Assembly (NCBI GenBank): GCA_046160245.1
Contig: JBJXGU010000246.1
Coordinates: 1-24,677, forward strand
From: JAJTFW01 sp046160245
Lineage (GTDB): Bacteria > Bacteroidota > Bacteroidia > AKYH767-A > OLB10
DNA length: 24,677 nucleotides
Direction of reading: 5' to 3'
Below the pieces are notes generated by a model that was not told the DNA's origin, did not search any database, and worked only from the letters and a program-made list of their open reading frames with translations. Position numbers and translations under genes: made by a program. This document shows positions 14,881 through 22,143 of this stretch, one piece after another (the first letter of the stretch is position 1; every line of letters begins with the position of its first letter).

Positions 14881-15435
14881 TTAGATTTTTTGAAACGAAA
14901 TCAAGAAGTCAAACACAGCTTTTCTTTTTATATACTCTTCATAGAAATTAGGTCCAATTGGTATTTCCTTGTATTCCTCTTTTGATGAAGTTTCTAAATT
15001 AAAAATAAGGTTTTTTGCATCTAAATCGTAGCAGCTTAAGTTAATTGCATGCGATTTTGATACTTTACATAAATGAATTTTAGTTTGATCGTGCTCATCT
15101 AAAAACTCTTCAATTTTACCGTTGTAACCTAATTTATTAAAAATTAACAATTCTCCTTCAATACTTTTTTGAGGACAAGTAAAATATACCCATTTGGTTA
15201 ATCCATCCGAACAAATGCAAATAACATCCTTAACATCAATTTCAAAATAGCTGGCTCTTGAATTCCTTAAAGATTTGAATCTTTTCTTAGGAGGATTCAA
15301 TAAAATCGAATATACACCTTTAATATCTTGAGTCATCTCAAATTTATACATTGGAGATTTCAAATAATCATTCTCCATTTTCAATTCTGCAATTATTCTA
15401 TTTAGTATCTTATGGTCTCTAATTATACTTTTCAT
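14881..15435 (-). CDS. Hypothetical protein, 184 residues
   Basis: I do not recognise this protein. It is hydrophilic, mixed-charge, Lys/Ile-rich and AT-rich in codon use like the rest of the island. There is no signal peptide or membrane segment, so it should be cytoplasmic. Helical N-terminal (about 1-25) and C-terminal (about 158-184) parts flank a central region with beta-like patterns (YSILLNPPKKRF, VICICSDGLTKWVYFTCP, IHLCKVSKSHAINLSCYDL). The start ATG is preceded by AATATTTG, a near match to TAnnTTTG, with TTG about 18 bp further up. It is downstream of the 1038-codon gene and the WYL remnant, but probably separately transcribed. Confidence 0.75.
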   Translation of the reverse strand: MKSIIRDHKILNRIIAELKMENDYLKSPMYKFEMTQDIKGVYSILLNPPKKRFKSLRNSRASYFEIDVKDVICICSDGLTKWVYFTCPQKSIEGELLIFNKLGYNGKIEEFLDEHDQTKIHLCKVSKSHAINLSCYDLDAKNLIFNLETSSKEEYKEIPIGPNFYEEYIKRKAVFDFLISFQKI

Positions 15436-15507
15436 AATGTCTATCCAAATATTTTTTAAATTAATTAAATAACAACGAAGAATAATATTTTTTAATGTCG
15501 CTAGTTA

Positions 15508-15687
15508 TTACAAACAAGTTAAATAACTGTATCTTTCAAATGCTTTCTGATACATTTTCTTTACTTCCTCTACTAACATGGTTGGCGAAATCACTTTCAA
15601 AGTATCTCCATATGTAGGCAAATTAATAAAGAAATGATCATTGAATAATAGAAGAAACTCATTCATTGTATTTGTAGGCTCTTCATT
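15508..15687 (-). pseudogene. C-terminal remnant of a WYL-domain regulator
   Basis: An open stretch of about 59 codons between an in-frame stop (15688-15690) and TAA (15508). Its translation (PTNTMNEFLLLFN, then FFINLPTYGDTLKVISPTML, then VEEVKKMYQKAFERY) resembles the end of WYL-domain transcriptional regulators, where a conserved strand and a V(I)xP-x-x-L-x-x-E motif precede the last helix. The helix-turn-helix and the WYL core are absent, since the 1038-codon gene begins only 22 bp upstream. A 52-residue piece could start at ATG 15666. Best read as the stub left when other DNA was inserted or deleted here. Confidence 0.55.
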
Positions 15688-15709
15688 CTAAGAATTCTGA
15701 TAAAAAACT

Positions 15710-18700
15710 CTATTTGCAATTTACAGACTTATAATCAATAATTATGGAAATATTACTTTTAGATAATGACGATTTTAGTGCTTGTGTTGTTTTATTAACA
15801 ATCTCGCATCCTCTTTCCAATTTGCTAAATTTAGTTGAAATTTCAATACCATAATTACAAGCATTTACTGCATTGTCATATTGATTTATAATAATACATG
15901 ATTCTATATAAATATTTAAGTCGTCTAAAATCAAATCAGCAAGGTTTGGATATTCATCCAAATGGCTGTAATACCCAATTGCTTCATTGGCATAAAAAAT
16001 ACATTCTTTATAACTTTTCTTTTCAAAATAGTAATTAGCTAATAAATACTGGATTTTCCCTAATAATGCAACATAGGAATCCATCAATTTGGATTTTTGG
16101 GTAGTTAAAATATAATTATCAACAATTGGCGAAAGCAACTTGTAAATTTCACCGAATTCACCCTCCTTATGTAATTTTTCAATCCAAGTTTCCAAATATC
16201 TCGATGCAAATTCTATACTCCAAATTTGTTGAATACTATCCAATAAAATATAATTAGACATAGTAGTAATGTAGCATGATTCTGCATTTTCAAAATCTCC
16301 CAATTCTTCATAAGAATTAGAAATAAGCATACTAGACTGAAAAATACGGACCATAGCACTTTTGAATTCTTTATTTTCACTATAATTAATCAATGCATGT
16401 TTTAAATAATAAATAGAAGAATCATACAATTCCTTTTCAAATTCGATTTCTCCTATTAATTGAACATATAAATCAATTATATCAATACTATAGTTTGAAT
16501 TAAGGTAATCTTTTATTAAAGGTTTTAGTAGTTTTTCTATTTTGGCGTATTCTTTAGTTTCGCATAAAGTATCTACCCAAGAATCCAGATAACGAGCCGC
16601 AAATTCAAAATTATAAAGTCTATCATCTCTTTCTAATCCGAGATAGTATTCATTTGTATTTTCGTAATTTATGCTAGCATTATCAAAATCTTCCATTTTT
16701 TCATAACAACTTGAAATAATCATACTAGATCTATAACTATAAAACTTAGCATATTTGTAATCTGTATTTCTGTTAAAGTTAAATAATCCACGCTGTAAAT
16801 AATAAATAGACGAATCATACTCTTCCTTAAAATATTGGATAACTCCTATTCTATATATAAATAAATCTAATTGTTCAATATTTTCTTCTGAAGCAATGTA
16901 ATCTTTTAACAAAGGCTTAAGTAATTTTTCTATTTTAGAATATTCCCCAAGTTCGTTTAATGTATCTACCCAAGATTTTAAATAACTAGCTGCAAAATCA
17001 ATTTGACCAAGTCTTTCATCGATATCCACACAGAGATAGTATTCAATTGCTGTTTCATAGCTTAGGCTAGCATTTTTAAAATCTCCCATTCTCTCATAGC
17101 ATTTGGACTTATAAAATCCACATGTAACACGTCTTGCACTAACATCTTCTATTAATGATGAATTATTGTACCCAACAAGGGCACTGTCAAAAGAATAAAT
17201 TGCTGAATCCCATCTATCTGTCACGTATAAAAGCAGGCCTCTCTGTTGTAGTAAGGTTGTTTCTCTGTCTCTATCTAAAGATAATTCAGAAGAATCTCTA
17301 TTTTTTTTACTTCTTAAACTTTCAATTATTTTATTTGTATATATCAATGCATTAAAATAGTCACCTTTATCATAAAAGTAATTTGAAAAGGATTGTAAAC
17401 ACTCAATTGATCCAATTGAATCAATTCTTTGTTCAATTATTTGGAGATACTTTGATTCATTTATCGCGCCTGCTAAGTTTGGATCAAAATCATCGGGCCA
17501 TCTAGTATTGTCATCATAAACTGAACAAGTTAAGATGGATTTATCAATATTTTTTACTTTTCTAAAATCACAGTTACTAAATCTTGTAAGTGCTAAATTC
17601 GAATTATTAAAATCGGTGTCAGTATAATTTTCACCTTTCATATAAGCTCGAGAATAACCCCAAAATTTAGTTCCATTTATATAGGCATTCCCCTCTAAAC
17701 TCGCGCGTTGATATGAGAAAGGTATAGAGGGGTCAATGATGAACATTTTTAAGTAATCCTGAACTGCTAATGCATTATTATGTAATTTCCAATAACAATA
17801 AGCTCGTCCATCATATGCCTCAAAATTGGTGCTATCGAAATTAATTGAATTTGAATAAGCAAATAATGCATCTTCATATTGCTTTGTCTCTTTCAGGGAA
17901 TTTCCAAGAGCTAAATAAATTTTATTAATTTCTTTTTTTGAATAATTATTTTCAACAAGTATTTTAAGTATTTTTTTGTAGGCTTTTGCTGCCTCCTTGA
18001 AATCAGACTCTAAGAAAAATGAACTGGCTTTTAGTTTCGAACTATTTAGCCATTCATCCATTTTATACTTACTAGAATTGTTTAAGGAATCTGCTGAATT
18101 TTTATCAGATAAGCTACTTTCATAAAGGATATCCAATTCACTATCTTTTAATGTTTCAATAGTCATTTTTGTATTTCCTTTTTGAAAATACTCATAAGCT
18201 TTACGATAAATTGCAGAACAAAAATCAAGATTTACAGTTGTCAAATCTTTTAATAAACTTGGAATCTGACTTGCCAATTCTTCTGTTTTTTCCGTTATAT
18301 ATTTAATTGCTTCAGAAACACTTTGAAAATCAGTTCCAAATTTGATGTTCAATTCTTTAAGAGCTTTTTTACTTTCTTCAACTCCAGCATTTAATCTCTT
18401 GATAGTTGCATCCTTTTGTTGGAAAAGTTTTTGTTTGTTAGTAACATACAAATCCGCCTGTAATCTTGGAATTTCACCTCTTTGTGCCATCCATATTGAA
18501 AGTATTTTTTCCCTGCCAATAGTGACTTCATTTAAAGCCCATGAGTTAACAACTTCTAAGCCATTTTTTTCAACATATAAGTTTACGGAAGTAGTCGATT
18601 TAATTCCAACAAACGTCAATGCAAAAAAACCTTGATCATCAGTTTCACATATTGTTGACCCCGCTAAAGGACAACTTACTATTGCTCCTTTAACGTATTC

Positions 18701-18826
18701 AATTTTGCCACTTCTATACTGGCTATTTTGAATTGTTATTTGTCCTTTTAAAATAATTTGTTGAGAAAACAATGATTCAATTGAAAGCATCAAAACAATT
18801 GTTGAGTAAAGGAAATAGCGTAACAT
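15710..18826 (-). CDS. Exported beta-sandwich / coiled-coil / TPR protein with pentapeptide-like insert
   Basis: A 1038-residue protein of unknown function. The order is: signal peptide (about 1-21); carboxypeptidase-regulatory-like beta-sandwich (about 25-115, KGAIVSCPL, TDDQGFFALTF, VEKNGLEVV); amphipathic helix/coiled coil (about 120-200); TPR-like helices (about 200-365); a pentapeptide-repeat-like segment (about 373-455: TDTDFNNSNLALTRFSNCDF, then SVYDDNTRWPDDFDP); then TPRs to the end. From 537 to 929 three units repeat with an exact 131-residue period, marked by YDSSIYYL, CYExMxDFxNA and FAxxYLxxWVDTL. It should be periplasmic or surface-exposed and scaffold-like. It starts 11 bp after the 527-codon gene, which encodes a related beta-sandwich, so the two form an operon. 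Confidence 0.88.
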   Translation of the reverse strand: MLRYFLYSTIVLMLSIESLFSQQIILKGQITIQNSQYRSGKIEYVKGAIVSCPLAGSTICETDDQGFFALTFVGIKSTTSVNLYVEKNGLEVVNSWALNEVTIGREKILSIWMAQRGEIPRLQADLYVTNKQKLFQQKDATIKRLNAGVEESKKALKELNIKFGTDFQSVSEAIKYITEKTEELASQIPSLLKDLTTVNLDFCSAIYRKAYEYFQKGNTKMTIETLKDSELDILYESSLSDKNSADSLNNSSKYKMDEWLNSSKLKASSFFLESDFKEAAKAYKKILKILVENNYSKKEINKIYLALGNSLKETKQYEDALFAYSNSINFDSTNFEAYDGRAYCYWKLHNNALAVQDYLKMFIIDPSIPFSYQRASLEGNAYINGTKFWGYSRAYMKGENYTDTDFNNSNLALTRFSNCDFRKVKNIDKSILTCSVYDDNTRWPDDFDPNLAGAINESKYLQIIEQRIDSIGSIECLQSFSNYFYDKGDYFNALIYTNKIIESLRSKKNRDSSELSLDRDRETTLLQQRGLLLYVTDRWDSAIYSFDSALVGYNNSSLIEDVSARRVTCGFYKSKCYERMGDFKNASLSYETAIEYYLCVDIDERLGQIDFAASYLKSWVDTLNELGEYSKIEKLLKPLLKDYIASEENIEQLDLFIYRIGVIQYFKEEYDSSIYYLQRGLFNFNRNTDYKYAKFYSYRSSMIISSCYEKMEDFDNASINYENTNEYYLGLERDDRLYNFEFAARYLDSWVDTLCETKEYAKIEKLLKPLIKDYLNSNYSIDIIDLYVQLIGEIEFEKELYDSSIYYLKHALINYSENKEFKSAMVRIFQSSMLISNSYEELGDFENAESCYITTMSNYILLDSIQQIWSIEFASRYLETWIEKLHKEGEFGEIYKLLSPIVDNYILTTQKSKLMDSYVALLGKIQYLLANYYFEKKSYKECIFYANEAIGYYSHLDEYPNLADLILDDLNIYIESCIIINQYDNAVNACNYGIEISTKFSKLERGCEIVNKTTQALKSSLSKSNISIIIDYKSVNCK

Positions 18827-18837
18827 AAAATTATTAA

Positions 18838-20421
18838 TTATTTTATTGGTTTTAAACGAATAGGAAATGATGGATAGCCTTGTAAAGGTATTTGGATTCT
18901 TTTATAATCCTCGTAACCTTTCTTAAAGGCACAAATTGTATGAAATTTTTGCTGTTTTGAAAGAGGAATTTTAATGTTAAACTCACCGTTTTGGTCAGAA
19001 AGAGTTTCTGCAATATTGGGGATTGAAATTGTTACATTTGAAATTGGTTTTTCAGAAATGAAGTCTTTAACATTTCCACGAAGTTGATCCAATCCCTTTA
19101 AAAACACAGGAAGGTAAATCGTAGAAGAAGGCGAAATTGAGTAAATGGAATCAGGATAAGAAAGTTCATAAGGTTCATTTTCAGTATTTAATATTCTAAA
19201 TATTGCACCTTCATTTATGCAATCTGAGGGAATTTTCTCAAAATAGACCTTACCATTGTTTAATATTGGTTCTAAATTATTATATCCTAGAACTGAAATT
19301 TGCAATGAGCCAAATCTTTCAAGTATTATATCGTTCTTACCTTTTGGTCCATGTATAAAAACGGTTACCATGAATGGTTGATTTAAGTAGTAATTCCTGA
19401 TCAGTATAATAGCAGTTAAGAGTGTAATAATTGAAATGTAAGCCACTACCATTTTGCGACTCCACCATTGTATTTTTTCTTTTTCGTAATCATTGCGAAA
19501 ATCTTTTATAGAATTGAATGTTTCTATATGGATTCTTTTTATTTCAGATAGTTCCTTTTTTACTTCATCTAATAATTCATCGAGTGCATTATTCAATTGT
19601 AATTGAATACGAGCAGGCTGGTTTATTTCCTTAATCAAACTTTCTATGACTTTTGCCTTTTCGGTAGGAAGTCGAAATAATTTCAGGTTACTGTTCTGCT
19701 TCTTTAAATCATCTATTGATTTTTCGATTCTTCCTTGCCCCACAAGTACGTTTTCCAGATCGGATTTTAAAGCTACCAACATCATTTTCTGAAAAGCAAC
19801 CCACGCATTATGATTGTCCTTATCTTTTAATTCTTCTGCAAAACATAATCTTAATTGATTTGTATATGAATTATTGAAAATATCAACAAACACGGGTGGA
19901 AGTTTTGAATCCGTAAGTTCCTTTTTCAATTTTCCAAGGATCTTAGATTTGGCATTATTAATTGGCGTATTAATATATTGTTTTATTTGTTCATCATAGC
20001 CGTCCAAAGATACTTCGTGTTTAAAAATTTGTTTTAATTCCAATTCAATTGAATCTAAAAAAAAAATCGCTGTTTTTAAATCTTGGGTTGATGGTTTCTT
20101 ATCTTTATAAAGTATTAATATATTGTGCAATGATTTTTCAACAGAATTCAGTAAAGCTTTTCGTAAATCATGATTGAGTTCATCGGGATGTTTTATTACA
20201 ACTTTTTTAGTAAAAGCTTTACAAATATTATGAGCAGATGTACTTAAAATGTTAAGTGCAACGCCTCCCGTAACAACTGCTCCTGCTGACCAATACAATT
20301 TTGGATCAACCTCTGTAACCCCACTTTCAAGAAGCTTCTCTCCAATTTCTGACGCAATAACAGTACTAATGCCGAGAATAGAACCGCTTAAATAGATTAA
20401 TTTTTCTTTGCTGATGGTCAT
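18838..20421 (-). CDS. Membrane protein with helical cytoplasmic region and carboxypeptidase-regulatory-like C-terminus
   Basis: A 527-residue protein of unknown function. Two N-terminal hydrophobic segments (about 8-27 and 43-63) are followed by a helical region (about 75-320) with NHDLRKALLNSVEKSL and a coiled-coil-like stretch (about 225-315), then a membrane helix (about 325-346, after WWSRK). A beta-rich part follows (about 350-445: TVFIHGPKGKNDIILE, YPDSIYSISPSSTIYLPV), then a carboxypeptidase-regulatory-like domain (about 447-527: LRGNVKDFISEKPISNV, LSDQNGEFNI, KKGYEDYKR). The charge pattern suggests the helical part is cytoplasmic and the beta part periplasmic. I recall this C-terminal module in other Bacteroidota signalling-type proteins, unverified. 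No enzyme motif is seen. It is first in the two-gene island operon. Confidence 0.87.
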   Translation of the reverse strand: MTISKEKLIYLSGSILGISTVIASEIGEKLLESGVTEVDPKLYWSAGAVVTGGVALNILSTSAHNICKAFTKKVVIKHPDELNHDLRKALLNSVEKSLHNILILYKDKKPSTQDLKTAIFFLDSIELELKQIFKHEVSLDGYDEQIKQYINTPINNAKSKILGKLKKELTDSKLPPVFVDIFNNSYTNQLRLCFAEELKDKDNHNAWVAFQKMMLVALKSDLENVLVGQGRIEKSIDDLKKQNSNLKLFRLPTEKAKVIESLIKEINQPARIQLQLNNALDELLDEVKKELSEIKRIHIETFNSIKDFRNDYEKEKIQWWSRKMVVAYISIITLLTAIILIRNYYLNQPFMVTVFIHGPKGKNDIILERFGSLQISVLGYNNLEPILNNGKVYFEKIPSDCINEGAIFRILNTENEPYELSYPDSIYSISPSSTIYLPVFLKGLDQLRGNVKDFISEKPISNVTISIPNIAETLSDQNGEFNIKIPLSKQQKFHTICAFKKGYEDYKRIQIPLQGYPSFPIRLKPIK

Positions 20422-20941
20422 AAACTGATTTGATTTATTATACTAGCGATTTTAGCCCCTATCAATACTCAATCATTTCTTCATCAAATGCCAAAACTAT
20501 TAATGGTTATACATAGGTAAAAAATCCAATAATAGTTTGACATTATTCTAATCAAAGATAATATATTTAAAATGCTATTAATTGTTCTAACGTTAATTTT
20601 CCCTTTAATTGAAAGCAACGATTTTGTTATAAACCAACATCACCTTTTTGATTTATTATTTGGATTTCGATGCATCATTATTTGTTTTTTTATTAGTATT
20701 TGTTTGTGCCATTTTGTGATCTGAAGAATATTTTAATTTCACAACTTAGATCATTACTGAAGCTTGATTAAAATAACTGATGTTATAGGTTTCCTATATT
20801 TGAGGATAATTTGATTCTAAATCAATCATTTGACTATTAATTTACTCCAAATACCCCAAGAAATAGTTCGAACTGGTTAAAATTAAGTAAGATGGAAAAG
20901 CTATTTAATGCATCGTAATTGATTCAACAGAAAAATATTAG
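20422..20941. other. Gene-poor right end of the island
   Basis: 520 bp of AT-rich DNA between the 527-codon gene and the tRNA terminator. It holds one doubtful 50-codon hydrophobic frame, a plus-strand TATATTTG (20795-20802) with no real frame after it, and the inverted repeat TTGATT-cta-AATCAA (20811-20825). A segment at 20863-20880 (ATAGTTCGAACTGGTT) resembles 13858-13874 outside the island. Confidence 0.5.
20572..20724 (+). CDS. Doubtful 50-residue hydrophobic peptide
   Basis: An ATG-to-TGA frame encoding a peptide with two hydrophobic stretches (MLLIVLTLIFPLI and CIIICFFISICLCHFVI), the layout of a small membrane peptide. TTGACA (20537-20542) and TAATAT (20559-20564) stand 16 bp apart just upstream, an E. 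coli-like sigma-70 promoter that is unusual for this phylum and may be chance in AT-rich DNA. I recognise no homology. A small membrane toxin is possible, but noise is as likely. Confidence 0.2.
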   Translation: MLLIVLTLIFPLIESNDFVINQHHLFDLLFGFRCIIICFFISICLCHFVI

Positions 20942-20976
20942 GCACAAAAAAAGAGCATTTCTGCTCTCATTTGTGC
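20942..20976 (-). terminator. tRNA-Asp terminator on the island side
   Basis: AGAGCA (20952-20957) pairs with TGCTCT (20962-20967) around a TTTC loop, enclosed by an outer GCACAAA/TTTGTGC stem (20942-20948 and 20970-20976). On the minus strand the inner hairpin is followed by a run of seven T. It is unrelated in sequence to the 14047-14073 terminator, as expected if the element brought its own. Confidence 0.8.
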
Positions 20977-20985
20977 TTAATTTAA

Positions 20986-21000
20986 GCGGTCCGGACGGGA
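20986..21000 (-). repeat. Right direct repeat (att) within tRNA-Asp
   Basis: GCGGTCCGGACGGGA, the second copy of the repeat at 14092-14106, covers the 3' acceptor strand and discriminator of tRNA-Asp. The tRNA remains complete because the integrating element would have restored its 3' end. Confidence 0.85.
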
Positions 21001-21060
21001 CTCGAACCCGCGACCCCATGCGTGACAGGCATGTATTCTAACCAGCTGAACTACCGAACC
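20987..21060 (-). tRNA. tRNA-Asp (anticodon GTC)
   Basis: A 74-nt cloverleaf on the minus strand. The acceptor stem GGTTCGG pairs with CCGGACC, followed by discriminator G. The D arm contains AGTTCAGCTGGTTAGA. The anticodon stem-loop is CATGC-CTGTCAC-GCATG, with GTC at 21026-21024. The T arm is CGGGTTCGAGTCCCG. CCA is not encoded. A full Bacteroidota promoter lies about 80-110 bp upstream, and a terminator follows. Its 3' end serves as the attachment site of the adjacent island. Confidence 0.97.
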
Positions 21061-21142
21061 GTTTCACAACGTTATACTGTATTTTTATTACGAAATACAA
21101 TTCTATTGGTTTCCCTTTAACAGAAATTTCCTGTTGGGGGTG

Positions 21143-21173
21143 CAAAGATATGTCAATTTACTCTGCTTCCAAA
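21143..21173 (-). promoter_or_regulatory. tRNA-Asp promoter (TTTG-N19-TATCTTTG)
   Basis: On the minus strand TTTG (21173-21170) is followed by 19 bp and TATCTTTG (21150-21143). Transcription should start near 21137, about 77 nt before the mature tRNA 5' end. No other tRNA lies in the leader. Confidence 0.85.
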
Positions 21174-21746
21174 TAATAAATCAATTGCCACTACATTTAT
21201 TTGATTATCAAAATACTATTGTACAAAACAAAAGATTTCATGCAATTATATTTTCTTCAAAATAATTTCCAATTATTAATTGCATATGAAAGTAGTGTAC
21301 TTAGTAAAAACTACTTAGGATTTGGGAGTGGTTGATTATTCTGATTAATAATGTATGATCTTAGTTAATTCATTATTTCTATTTAAAAGGAAATTTTAAT
21401 AAATTAAAGTTGAATCTTAGAATAACATATCGAGTATGGTAGTTGGTAATTATTAATTGTCTTTCGTTTAATGCTCAATTCACTGATCAGTATTGGGCTT
21501 TCAATGTCATTGCGGTATTGATTTTAAAATCGCTCAAGCCCTCAACCTTGCTACCGGTATACTTCGGTTAATAGGCCGCTGAGAAATTGACCTTTAAGTT
21601 TCATTCCTTGTCTTCAAAATACTGCTAAACCATTGTCTGTCGGCATTATCCATTAAAATTTTTTTGATCAATATAATTATTGTTTTTGATATTATTTGCG
21701 GTTCAAACCAAGGAATACAAGAGAATTAGAAACGGAAAAATAAAAA
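21174..21746. other. Gene-free stretch between tRNA-Asp and hipBA
   Basis: 573 bp without a convincing frame. A more GC-rich patch at about 21490-21660 has short stop-broken open stretches on both strands and may be a decayed gene, but I cannot name it. The remainder is AT-rich. Confidence 0.5.
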
Positions 21747-21802
21747 TAATGTATCTTAATAAGCATTATATTCGTTATATTTGTACTATATAAGATACAT
21801 TA
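21747..21802 (+). promoter_or_regulatory. hipBA promoter flanked by a 12-bp inverted operator pair
   Basis: TAATGTATCTTA (21747-21758) and its exact reverse complement TAAGATACATTA (21791-21802) flank the promoter element TATATTTG (21776-21783). The left arm covers the -33 region and the right arm covers the predicted transcription start (about 21789). The arms are 44 bp apart start to start, about four helical turns. HipB-type repressors bind paired inverted sites in their own promoter, so this is probably the autoregulatory operator. Confidence 0.75.
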
Positions 21803-21804
21803 AC

Positions 21805-22143
21805 ATGAACAAACTGAAGTTCATATTGCCTAAAAACCTTCGAATTCTGGAAGGTCTTGGCCAGAATATAAAGCTGGCTAGGTTGCGTCGGAAAATGAGT
21901 ACAGAACAACTGGCCGAAAGAGCCGGTATTGGTCGCATGACGTTATACAAGATTGAAAAGGGTTCTCCGGTAGTTTCAATGGGAAATTACATGCAGGTGC
22001 TCTTTATTTTAGGCTTAGAAAAGGATCTGATGTTAATTGGCGCAGATGATCCGCTCGGAAGGAAAATACAGGATGCAAAGCTGCTGGTTAAACAGCGTTC
22101 TCCTAAATTGAAAAAGAAGAAAGATGATGGCAATGGAGAATGA
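21805..22143 (+). CDS. hipB: HipB-type antitoxin, XRE family regulator
   Basis: A 112-residue protein with one XRE helix-turn-helix domain (about residues 19-74, LGQNIKLARLRRKMSTEQLA, then ERAGIGRMTLYKIEKGSP) and a basic, flexible C-terminal tail (PKLKKKKDDGNGE). In HipBA systems this antitoxin binds HipA and represses the operon. ATG 21805 is chosen rather than the TTG at 21781 because the promoter element ends at 21783. The gene overlaps hipA by 20 bp, so translation is probably coupled. An inverted operator pair flanks its promoter. Confidence 0.93.
   Translation: MNKLKFILPKNLRILEGLGQNIKLARLRRKMSTEQLAERAGIGRMTLYKIEKGSPVVSMGNYMQVLFILGLEKDLMLIGADDPLGRKIQDAKLLVKQRSPKLKKKKDDGNGE

Larger units (their letters stand above)
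14092..21000. mobile_element. 6.9-kb genomic island integrated at tRNA-Asp
   Basis: The element is defined by perfect 15-bp direct repeats, one inside the intact tRNA-Asp gene and one orphaned at the far end, each followed by its own terminator on the minus strand. Inside are a DUF4248 gene, a 27-codon gene, a 184-codon gene, a WYL-regulator remnant and the 527/1038-codon pair. The interior is clearly more AT-rich than carB or rpmH. No integrase, recombinase or replication gene is present, so the element is now immobile or was moved by a helper. Confidence 0.75.

Noticed and set aside
17155..17355. Plus-strand hydrophobic frame in the TPR gene
   Set aside because: It is antisense to the conserved TPR coding region.
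21490..21660. Possible transposase or integrase remnant
   Set aside because: Short stop-broken frames on both strands gave no recognisable motif.
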